From Corynebacterium aurimucosum ATCC 700975 (GTDB lineage Bacteria > Actinomycetota > Actinomycetes > Mycobacteriales > Mycobacteriaceae), in NCBI RefSeq assembly GCF_007672725.1, contig NZ_VDTC01000002.1, forward strand, positions 310,001 through 374,000: DNA of 64,000 nucleotides, given 5' to 3'. The notes beneath the pieces were generated by a model, which was not told the DNA's origin, ran no database searches, and saw only the letters and a list, made by a program, of their open reading frames with translations. Shown one piece after another: positions 52,657-59,270 of this stretch. Each line of letters starts with the position of its first letter. Positions within the stretch are counted from its first letter, which is position 1. The position numbers and the translations under genes are program-made.

Positions 52657-52712
52657 AGCTGCTGTCCCCCTTTCCGTTCAGGCGCCTGAGGCTGCTGTCT
52701 GATGTGGTCGAT

Positions 52713-52811
52713 AAAAAATCGAGTGCGTATAGGGCCCTGTCCGAGGAAGGGTTCTGATGTCGGGGAAGTACACCAGCTCATCCTCCTCGGGCAGAGTCCG
52801 TACACGCACTC
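52713..52811 (-). terminator. Long hairpin with U-tract between mraZ and rsmH, putative attenuator
   Basis: On the minus strand an arm at 52811-52784 (GAGTGCGTGTACGG...CCGAGGA) pairs with an arm at 52747-52721 (TCCTCGG...TATACGCACTC). About 22 of 27 positions pair. The loop is 36 nt. The 3' arm is followed at once by GATTTTTTATCG, with six T at 52718-52713. It starts 20 nt after the mraZ stop and lies 64 nt or more before rsmH, inside what is normally one operon. Confidence 0.72.
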
Positions 52812-52830
52812 TCGGTGCACCGGGCTAGCC

Positions 52831-53265
52831 CTAAAGCAGTCCGGCAAGTACGTCATCGGCGTCTGCCGCCGAGTAAGCGTCTTCAGTTTGCGCCTGGTAT
52901 TCAGCCCATGCGGCTGCGTCCCAGATTTCGAGGAAGTCGACCGAGCCCACAACCACGCATTCCTTCGTCAGGTTTGCGTACTCACGGTGGCCTGCAGACA
53001 GCGTGATACGCCCGTGCCCATCGGGACGCTGCTCGTCCGCACTCGCTGCCAAGTTACGGATGAACGCACGTGCGTCCGGGTTGGTACGAGACACAGCCGC
53101 AGCCTTCCTGGCTCGTGCCGCGAACTCCTCGCGCGGGTACACCGCAAGCGAGTGATCCTGCCCCTTGGTGACCATGAGGCCACCGGCCAGTTCTTCGCGA
53201 AACTTCGCTGGAAGCGTAAGCCGCCCTTTGTCATCGAGCTTGGGAGTGTAGGTGCCGAGAAACAT
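52831..53265 (-). CDS. mraZ: Transcriptional regulator MraZ
   Basis: DNA-binding repressor of the dcw cluster. 144 residues from the ATG at 53265, because [23 protein letters not shown] is the normal N-terminus. The longer frame to 53346 runs through the promoter. Two SpoVT-AbrB-like domains are present, each with the family motif: [13 protein letters not shown] (residues about 11-23) and [18 protein letters not shown] (about 81-98). AAGGTGGA lies 7 nt upstream. Three phased GTGGGG boxes overlap its promoter. Confidence 0.94.
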   Translation of the reverse strand: MFLGTYTPKLDDKGRLTLPAKFREELAGGLMVTKGQDHSLAVYPREEFAARARKAAAVSRTNPDARAFIRNLAASADEQRPDGHGRITLSAGHREYANLTKECVVVGSVDFLEIWDAAAWAEYQAQTEDAYSAADADDVLAGLL

Positions 53266-53340
53266 CCCCGGGTCCACCTTCCTGTCACTCGAAAACTCCG
53301 GATTCCTCTCGCGACAAGAGAACAACTCTCCTCCGCTGCG

Positions 53341-53372
53341 CCCCACTCTACCCCACTTTCCCCCACCACCAA
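53341..53372 (-). promoter_or_regulatory. mraZ promoter with three phased MraZ boxes
   Basis: On the minus strand GTGGGG occurs at 53366-53361, 53356-53351 and 53346-53341, exactly 10 bp apart. These are TGGGN boxes with 5-nt spacers, the known MraZ operator design. A promoter TTGGTG (53372-53367), 16-bp spacer, TAGAGT (53350-53345) overlaps them, so bound MraZ would occlude the polymerase. The start codon lies 76 nt downstream. Confidence 0.85.
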
Positions 53373-53627
53373 CACCTTTAGCACCCCACCCTCCCGCGTG
53401 TCACAATAAATCCCCAGATAAAAGGATGTTTTTCCGGTGGGAAGTTTTCCCGGCGCCCCCTTGACATACCGCTAAAGTAGGGACCCTCCCCGGGCAATCA
53501 CCCACGCAACTTCCACCCCTTAGAAACTAAATCTCCTCACCAGCCCCAGAATCCTGCAACTTTGCCCGCCCCACCCCCAACAAAACCGCCAGCGGCACCC
53601 AGGCTCCAGCCCCCAGCCCACACGCAG

Positions 53628-53652
53628 TGGGTGAAAGTGGGGAATTGAGGGA
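53628..53652 (+). promoter_or_regulatory. Second phased MraZ-like box array, upstream of ABC exporter
   Basis: The plus strand reads TGGGT, TGGGG, AGGGA at 53628, 53638 and 53648, exactly 10 bp apart, with A/G-rich spacers (gaaag, aattg). The first two match the TGGGN MraZ box and the third is one base off. It points away from mraZ, towards the exporter, about 55-80 bp upstream of the exporter's putative -10. Confidence 0.6.
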
Positions 53653-53689
53653 AAGCGACCAAAAGCGCCGCCACCACCGCCTCCCTTTT

Positions 53690-53712
53690 TAGAAACGCCG
53701 CGTTCCTATGAT
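53690..53712. promoter_or_regulatory. 19-bp palindrome overlapping a -10 element, putative TetR operator
   Basis: TAGAAACGC-C-GCGTTCCTA (53690-53708) is symmetric at 8 of 9 positions around a central C. Its right end overlaps TATGAT (53707-53712), the best -10 element before the exporter gene at 53790. Length and symmetry are typical of TetR operators, and a TetR gene closes the same unit. Confidence 0.6.
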
Positions 53713-53789
53713 AGAAACAGTGTGTTGCCATCTTGAGAACCACGGGATGGCGCTCCATTAGTTTTCTTCACCCACTAGGAAGATCCCCT

Positions 53790-54938
53790 ATGTATCTAGC
53801 TTGGCGCGAGATGCTCTTCGCGCGTACCCGATTCATCCTCATGGGCGTTGTCCTTGCCCTCATGTCCATGCTCGTCGTCATCATCTCCGGCCTCACAGCA
53901 GGTTTGGTCAACGACGGCGTCTCCGGACTAAAAGCAATGGATGCCGACGTCGTCGCTTTCGCCGACGGCACCCAGAAAGACTCAGCTTTCACCCGCTCGG
54001 TTGTCGATGCCTCTGATAGCGAGTCCTTCGCTCAGCACGACGGCGTGGAAGAAGCCGCTCCTCTTGGCCTGACCATCGCCAATGCCCATAACCAAAACGG
54101 CACGGCAGTGGACCTGACCCTGCTGGGAGTAGAACCGGACTCCTTCGTGGCACCGGCAGGTTTGCCCGCACTTGACACCAACCGGGTCGACGGCCAGCCC
54201 AGCAACACCAAGCACGACATCATCGTCTCCTCCACCCTGCACGATGAGGGCATCGAGGTCGGCGACACCATCACGCTCGATCGCTTGGATATCCCGCTGA
54301 ATGTCGTTGGGTTTACCGATAACCAACGCACCTTCGGACACGTGGACGTGGCCTACCTTCCGCTCGACATCTGGCAAGAGATCCACGCTGGCGGTCGCCA
54401 CGGCGAAGCCGTGAACCCAGACGCTTATGACGAAGCCTCCGTCATCGTCGCCCGCACGTCAGACAAGCCGGACACCGAGGCCCTCTCGGAACAGTCCGGC
54501 CTGGATGTTCGAACCCTCAAGGAAAGCTTCGACTCCTCCCCCGGCTACACCGCCGAGATGATGACCTTATCCATGATCACGTGGTTCCTGTACGTCATCG
54601 CCGCACTCGTGACCGGCGCCTTCTTCCTCGTGTGGACCATTCAGCGGGCCGGCAATATCGCCACCCTCCGCGCGATGGGCGCGACCAAGGGTTTCTTGTT
54701 GCGCGATAGCCTCGGCCAGGCAGTCGACATCCTTGTCTTGTCCATCCTGGCGGGTGCGCTTGTCGCCGTCGGCCTGGGCAGCCTCCTGGAGCAGACTGCC
54801 ATGCCTTATGCCACCGAATTCAGTTCCGTCATCAGTGGCGGACTCATCCTCTTCGTCGCTGGTCTGCTCGGCGCTTTCATCGCCGTTATCCGTGTCACCC
54901 GAACCAACCCCCTCGCAGCCCTAGGAGAAAACCGATGA
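53790..54938 (+). CDS. FtsX/HrtB-like ABC transporter permease
   Basis: 382 residues from the ATG at 53790 (AGGAAG before it); the frame to 53733 has no ribosome-binding site. One N-terminal helix (about 13-36, LMGVVLALMSMLVVIISGLTAGL) is followed by an extracytoplasmic domain of about 220 residues and three C-terminal helices (from about 265). This is the FtsX/MacB topology. The N-terminus MYLAWREMLFARTRFILMG resembles HrtB/DevC permeases, so a heme or small amphiphile exporter is possible. Coupled to the ATPase gene by an ATGA overlap. Confidence 0.82.
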   Translation: MYLAWREMLFARTRFILMGVVLALMSMLVVIISGLTAGLVNDGVSGLKAMDADVVAFADGTQKDSAFTRSVVDASDSESFAQHDGVEEAAPLGLTIANAHNQNGTAVDLTLLGVEPDSFVAPAGLPALDTNRVDGQPSNTKHDIIVSSTLHDEGIEVGDTITLDRLDIPLNVVGFTDNQRTFGHVDVAYLPLDIWQEIHAGGRHGEAVNPDAYDEASVIVARTSDKPDTEALSEQSGLDVRTLKESFDSSPGYTAEMMTLSMITWFLYVIAALVTGAFFLVWTIQRAGNIATLRAMGATKGFLLRDSLGQAVDILVLSILAGALVAVGLGSLLEQTAMPYATEFSSVISGGLILFVAGLLGAFIAVIRVTRTNPLAALGENR

Positions 54939-55624
54939 GCCCAGCTTTAGAACTAAAAGACGTCACCGTCAGCTACACCGATGGCGATTCGCAGGTTAAG
55001 GCACTCGATTCCGTCAATCTCAGCATCGATCCCGGCGAATTCGTTGCCGTGGTCGGACCATCAGGTTCCGGCAAGTCCACGCTGCTCGCTGTTGCGGGCG
55101 CATTGACGACGCCCGATTCCGGCCAGGTCCTCGTTGCGGGCGAGGACATCGTGCAGCTTGGCGACGCCCAACTGGCACAGATCCGCCGCAACCACATCGG
55201 CTTCGTCTTCCAGTCCACCGGAAACCTTCCTTCCGCGTTGACTGCGGAGGAACAGCTCGAGCTGGCCAGCAAAGTCATTGGTAAGACTGGGCGCTATTCC
55301 AGCACTCAACTCCTCGACAAGGTTGGCATGAAACATCGCGCCAAGCACCGCCCGGGCGGCTTGTCCGGCGGTGAACGGCAGCGCGTTGGCATCGCGCGTG
55401 CACTCGTTGGCAACCCCCAGGTGCTGCTTGTCGACGAACCCACCGCAGCCCTAGATCGTGCACGCTCCCAGGAGATCGTTGCGCTCTTGGCAAAGGAATG
55501 CCACGACTTTAACGTCGCGGGCGTCATGGTCACTCACGACTACGAGGTTCTCGATCACTGCGACAAGGTCTATGAGATGGTCGACGGCCGCTTAACACCG
55601 GCCACCGCATCCGCCCAGCGATAA
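54935..55624 (+). CDS. ABC exporter ATP-binding protein (LolD/MacB/HrtA type)
   Basis: A 229-residue ATPase. Walker A GPSGSGKSTLLAVAG (about residues 39-53), Q-loop FVFQST, signature LSGGERQRVGIARAL (near 143), Walker B VLLVDEPTAALD, and H-loop VTHDYEVLDHCD. It pairs with the FtsX-like permease upstream (4-nt overlap). The TetR gene follows 35 nt later, so all three may be one transcript. Confidence 0.88.
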   Translation: MSPALELKDVTVSYTDGDSQVKALDSVNLSIDPGEFVAVVGPSGSGKSTLLAVAGALTTPDSGQVLVAGEDIVQLGDAQLAQIRRNHIGFVFQSTGNLPSALTAEEQLELASKVIGKTGRYSSTQLLDKVGMKHRAKHRPGGLSGGERQRVGIARALVGNPQVLLVDEPTAALDRARSQEIVALLAKECHDFNVAGVMVTHDYEVLDHCDKVYEMVDGRLTPATASAQR

Positions 55625-55659
55625 GCAAAGAATGCGCAGCTTAACGTAGACTCACACGC

Positions 55660-56226
55660 ATGCCAAAGATCACTGAAACGACAGTAGCCGAGCACCGCGC
55701 CGTCCAGCACCGTGCGGTGCTCGAGGCTGCCGAAAAGCTGATCATCACTAGCCATGGTGCAGTCCCCACCTTGGCCGAAGTTGCCGCAGAAGTCGGGCTT
55801 GCCCGCCCCAGCATCTATCGATACGTATCATCCCAGCACGATCTACTGGTACAGCTGCTTATTCAGGCGACCCAATCGTGGAATGAGCAACTCGAGGCCG
55901 CCATGAAGGTAGCCTCCCCGGAGCCTAAGAAGCGCATCCACGCCTATGTCGACGCCACGCTCGATCTCTTCATTCATAGTGCACACGGCCATTTAATGAC
56001 CGCCGCACAGCACTTCCCCCAGGCCTTTGCTGACGAGGCAGTACAGAAGTCTCATGGCGGCTTCGCCTCCATCGTTGACGAGTTCTGCCCCGGCGTTTCC
56101 CCAGTAGATATCTCGTTGCTCAATGCGGCCATCGTCCGCGCCTCTGAGCTGGCGGACGGCTCACCGGAAAAGCTCAACAGCGCAACGCAAACCCTCTACG
56201 CAATGGCCGAAGCCATCCTACCCTAG
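55660..56226 (+). CDS. TetR family regulator
   Basis: 188 residues. The N-terminal helix-turn-helix HRAVLEAAEKLIITSHGAVPTLAEVAAEVGLARPSIYRYVSSQHDLL is typical of TetR. The ligand-binding half (from about residue 65) is helical and shows no known signature. It probably controls the exporter genes upstream, as with HrtR next to hrtBA in Lactococcus, and the palindrome at 53690 is a candidate operator. The inducer is unknown. Confidence 0.85.
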   Translation: MPKITETTVAEHRAVQHRAVLEAAEKLIITSHGAVPTLAEVAAEVGLARPSIYRYVSSQHDLLVQLLIQATQSWNEQLEAAMKVASPEPKKRIHAYVDATLDLFIHSAHGHLMTAAQHFPQAFADEAVQKSHGGFASIVDEFCPGVSPVDISLLNAAIVRASELADGSPEKLNSATQTLYAMAEAILP

Positions 56227-56242
56227 GCCACCACATCAAAAG

Positions 56243-56270
56243 AGCCCTCCGCGGATTAAAGCGGAGGGCT
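56243..56270. terminator. Bidirectional terminator
   Basis: A perfect 10-bp stem AGCCCTCCGC/GCGGAGGGCT with an 8-nt loop. On the minus strand it is followed by CTTTTG. It separates the convergent TetR and DUF3040 genes. Confidence 0.85.
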
Positions 56271-56304
56271 ATTCGGGACCAGCTTTGGGACCGGTTCTAG
56301 ACGC

Positions 56305-56712
56305 TTAGCGACCTTCGAAACGACGACGGAAATTGTCTTCGAGGCGGTTTCCAACGTCGCTACCGCCCTTCTTGGATTGCTTGCCGCGACCCCGAGTGGA
56401 CGACTGCGCACCGACTGCAACCAGAGAATCCTCCGAGTTCCCGCGCAGCATCCAGACGCCGGATCCAAACATGACTAGGAAGCCGAGGACCGAGAGGCTC
56501 ACAAACCACAGGGATTGCTGGGCCAACGCAATACCGCCCACCATCATGCAGAGACCGACAACAATCAAGGCAACTCCACGGAGGGTGATAGCGCCCGAGT
56601 TTGCGTCGAAAGAAGTTTCACCGGACACCGACGCACCAAAATCAGGATCATTGGCCAGCAACGACTGCTCAATTTCACGCAGCGCTTGCTGTTCGTGCTC
56701 AGAAAGGGCCAC
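56305..56712 (-). CDS. DUF3040 membrane protein
   Basis: A 135-residue protein of the DUF3040 family. The conserved N-terminus ALSEHEQQALREIEQSLLANDPDFG is followed by two adjacent hydrophobic helices (about 44-64 and 68-90) and a basic Gly/Arg/Lys-rich tail. The same protein lies beside the mraZ end of the dcw cluster in mycobacteria (Rv2169c, from memory). Function unknown. Confidence 0.85.
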   Translation of the reverse strand: MALSEHEQQALREIEQSLLANDPDFGASVSGETSFDANSGAITLRGVALIVVGLCMMVGGIALAQQSLWFVSLSVLGFLVMFGSGVWMLRGNSEDSLVAVGAQSSTRGRGKQSKKGGSDVGNRLEDNFRRRFEGR

Positions 56713-56864
56713 AGCGTCCTCCGTAGTGGGTTGGGTTTAGGTAGTGGAACTGGGAAATAGGATTACTACCTCTATAACGTCAAGGATAGCGAGATAGTTC
56801 CCGCAAAGACAGTCCACACGTTTTAAACGCGCTACGCCCCACTACTGTGGCCCCGCGCTCCGTA

Positions 56865-57308
56865 TTAAGCCGCGAGACCACCGAAGCCCAGCTCAGACTC
56901 AGTCGCATCCACATAGCGGGCGGCAAGCGCCACATAGCGATAGACCGTATCAGGATCAGGGACCGGATCCAGTCCGGATGCCACTCGCGAACGCACACGC
57001 GAGTAGTCCTTAAACTCCGCTGCCCACTGCGCATCAGCCGGGCCGATGAGCGCCACTTGCTCCCAAGCGGAGGTAGGCAAGCGCCGGCGACGTGACACCG
57101 TGGACGCCGCTACCCGAGCCCCGGCAGCGCGCAGCGAGGCGCGATAGGCCATTTCCAAAGCGTCCGCGAATCGCCCCTCCGCTGCGCTCTGGCGCGCCTC
57201 CACCAACAAATCCAACGCTTGACCCACGAAACGATCGCGGCGTACGCACTGCAACGCCTCCCGGTTACGGCTCCGCGCCGCTGCTGTTGCTGAGATTACC
57301 TGTGCCAT
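56865..57308 (-). CDS. SAV_6107 family HEPN-domain protein
   Basis: A 147-residue helical protein of the SAV_6107-type HEPN family (LDLLVEARQSAAEGRFADALEMAYRASLRAAGARVA, then DPVPDPDTVYRYVALAARYVDATE). HEPN folds are often RNases or nucleic-acid associated, but the RNase motif RX4-6H is not evident here, so an enzymatic role is not supported. GGGGGAGAGG precedes the ATG. A 253-nt divergent region separates it from the GNAT gene. Confidence 0.78.
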   Translation of the reverse strand: MAQVISATAAARSRNREALQCVRRDRFVGQALDLLVEARQSAAEGRFADALEMAYRASLRAAGARVAASTVSRRRRLPTSAWEQVALIGPADAQWAAEFKDYSRVRSRVASGLDPVPDPDTVYRYVALAARYVDATESELGFGGLAA

Positions 57309-57435
57309 GACCTCTCCCCCTTGGGCTTCTTCCTGAGCTTGTCAATAGAGACTGTGTTGTTGATTTCCTGTCGTTGTTTGTTGACGCGATTCACCTTAAA
57401 GCCGCCTTCCTACATCCACCCCCAATGTTAGTCCA

Positions 57436-57489
57436 CATGTTCGAATTTGACAATAGTTTTACCGAACTTCTCCACGTTTTTCGAACATG
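57436..57489. repeat. Separated perfect 10-bp inverted repeat in a divergent promoter region
   Basis: CATGTTCGAA (57436-57445) and TTCGAACATG (57480-57489) are exact reverse complements 34 bp apart. The DNA between is A/T-rich and contains a further partial copy, CCGAAC. Both arms contain the palindrome TTCGAA. It may be a pair of operator half-sites for the divergent HEPN and GNAT genes. Confidence 0.5.
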
Positions 57490-57561
57490 CACATCAAATT
57501 TGCCTGCGAAGGGTTCGTTGCCTGCTTTCACATACCGCAAGAATCTGTTGTTATTAGACAT

Positions 57562-58134
57562 GTGAGTTACACGCTGCGCCGCCTAAGCCCCCAAGAGTTC
57601 GCCATTGCCCTCCCGCACTTGGTGGATATCTACATTGCAGCGATGAACTACGACCCCTCAGTACGCAACAGCTCCATCATGCGGTGGCGCGGGGATCTCA
57701 TACGCCCGGGGTTTTCCTGCGTGGCGGCCACCTCCGAAGACGGCATCACCGGCTTTGCCTACGGCTTTCTAGGCTCTCCTGATACCTGGTGGGATAGGCA
57801 ACTCCGCCGAGCGCTCTCCAACAACGGCGGCGCAACCCCAGAGCAAGAAGAGGTTCTCCACAACTATTTTGAGTTGGCGGAAATCCACGTAGTGCCCGAG
57901 GCACAGGGCCACGGTCTGGGCCGTGCGCTGCTTGAAGCACTGGCCTGGAACCTCCCCGCCCGCTACATCCTGCTCTCCACACCTGAGGTTCCCAATGAAG
58001 CCAACTCCGCCTTCGGCCTCTACCGCAAAATGGGCTTTAGTGACTTCCTTCGCCAGCTCCATTACCCCGCCGATTCACGCCCCTTCGCCATCCTGCAATC
58101 AGCTGTGCCGCTAGCACCAGCCGGTACCGCTTAA
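57562..58134 (+). CDS. GNAT family N-acetyltransferase
   Basis: 190 residues from the GTG at 57562 (SYTLRRLSPQEFAIAL), where other GNAT proteins of this type start; the frame is open back to 57487. The acetyl-CoA motif is VVPEAQGHGLGRALLEAL (R/Q-x-x-G-x-G/A), and ends with NSAFGLYRKMGF. An orthologous GNAT gene (Rv2170, as I recall) occupies this place in mycobacteria. The acceptor substrate is unknown. No ribosome-binding site precedes the GTG, so the transcript may be leaderless. Confidence 0.8.
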   Translation: MSYTLRRLSPQEFAIALPHLVDIYIAAMNYDPSVRNSSIMRWRGDLIRPGFSCVAATSEDGITGFAYGFLGSPDTWWDRQLRRALSNNGGATPEQEEVLHNYFELAEIHVVPEAQGHGLGRALLEALAWNLPARYILLSTPEVPNEANSAFGLYRKMGFSDFLRQLHYPADSRPFAILQSAVPLAPAGTA

Positions 58135-58168
58135 CCTGGCGTCTAATCCGTGAGCCTGCCCAGGTAGA

Positions 58169-59269
58169 GTGGCAGGCGTGACTACTCCGCAAATACCTTC
58201 CCTGGACGATATCCCCGTAGCCGTACGCGAGGAGCTCGAGCTTTTCCTAGATAGTCAGCGCGACGCCATCGCGTCCATCGGTTCCCCGGTGACTAACGCG
58301 ATCTCCTATTTGGAATCCTTCGTGCTGGACGGCGGAAAACGTATCCGCCCTCTCTACGCGTGGGCAGGTTTTATCGGCGCACATGGGCTCGAGGGCACGG
58401 AGTCCCCGCAGGCGATGCTCCGCGCAGCTTCTTCCCTAGAATTCATCCAGGCTTGTGCTCTCATCCACGATGACATCGTGGATGCTTCCGATACCCGGCG
58501 CGGCAATCCCACCGTCCACCGTGGCGTAGCCGCTCGCCATCGGGAGCTCGGGCTCAGCGGTGACGCTGACTTCTTCGGGCAGTCTCTCGCCATCCTTGTG
58601 GGCGACATGGCCTTGGTCTGGGCCGAGGACATGCTCCAGGATTCCGGCCTGAGCCCCGAGGCGCTCGCGCGCGCTCGGGCGCCGTGGCGGGCGATGCGCC
58701 GCGAGGTTATCGGCGGGCAAATGCTGGATATTTGCCTCGAAGCGGAAGGCTCCGAGGATGCAACGTTGGCGGACTCAGTAAACCGTTTCAAGACCGCCGC
58801 GTACACCATCGAGCGCCCGTTGCATTTGGGCGCAGCCGTAGCAGGAGCACCCGAAAAGCTTGTTGCCGCTTTCCGCGGCTATGGACAAGACATCGGGGTC
58901 GCATTCCAGCTCCGCGATGATTTGTTGGGGGTCTTTGGTGACCCAGCAATTACTGGCAAGCCCGCCGGTGATGATCTGCGCGAGGGCAAGCGCACGGTCC
59001 TCTTGTCATTGGCTCTGCAACGTGCGGATACCACTGATCCCGCTGCTGCCGCGGAGCTTCGCCGACTCATCGGCCAGACGGAGGATCCCGCAGATATTGC
59101 CCGCATGGCCCAGATCATTGCCGATTCCGGGGCACCGGATGTCGTCGAGCAGCGCATCAGCGATCTCACGCGCTCGGGCCTTGACCACCTTCATAATGCC
59201 CAGGTCGCCCCCGAAGTCACGGCAACGCTGGAAGAGCTTGCCCACAAATCCACCGCACGCCGGATGTAG
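58169..59269 (+). CDS. idsA: Polyprenyl diphosphate synthase (geranylgeranyl diphosphate synthase, IdsA)
   Basis: Condenses isopentenyl diphosphate with allylic diphosphates. The first Asp-rich motif is DDIVDASDTRRG (DDxxD at 101-105), and the second is FQLRDDLLGVFGD near residue 250. GGKRIRP marks the substrate site. A TAGAGT element ends 9 nt before the in-frame GTG at 58178, which may be the true leaderless start. mptA follows directly. The prenyl products probably feed decaprenyl phosphate carriers used by mannosyl and arabinosyl transferases. Confidence 0.88.
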   Translation: MAGVTTPQIPSLDDIPVAVREELELFLDSQRDAIASIGSPVTNAISYLESFVLDGGKRIRPLYAWAGFIGAHGLEGTESPQAMLRAASSLEFIQACALIHDDIVDASDTRRGNPTVHRGVAARHRELGLSGDADFFGQSLAILVGDMALVWAEDMLQDSGLSPEALARARAPWRAMRREVIGGQMLDICLEAEGSEDATLADSVNRFKTAAYTIERPLHLGAAVAGAPEKLVAAFRGYGQDIGVAFQLRDDLLGVFGDPAITGKPAGDDLREGKRTVLLSLALQRADTTDPAAAAELRRLIGQTEDPADIARMAQIIADSGAPDVVEQRISDLTRSGLDHLHNAQVAPEVTATLEELAHKSTARRM

Positions 59270-59270
59270 C

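Larger units (their letters stand above)
53373..53789. other. Intergenic region between mraZ and the ABC exporter
   Basis: The divergent region is 524 nt in all (53266-53789), mostly C-rich on the plus strand. I see no credible gene in it. Besides the mraZ promoter it contains TTGACA near 53462 without a good -10, a second phased TGGGN-like array (53628-53652), a 19-bp palindrome (53690-53708) and TATGAT (53707-53712). Confidence 0.7.

Noticed and set aside
53462-53490. Plus-strand promoter from TTGACA near 53462
   Set aside because: No -10 hexamer occurs at 16-18 bp spacing. It was left as an unassigned motif.
57436-57489. LexA (SOS) box
   Set aside because: TTCGAA cores are present, but the spacing and outer bases do not fit the actinobacterial or corynebacterial SOS box, and the gene pair is not a known SOS target.
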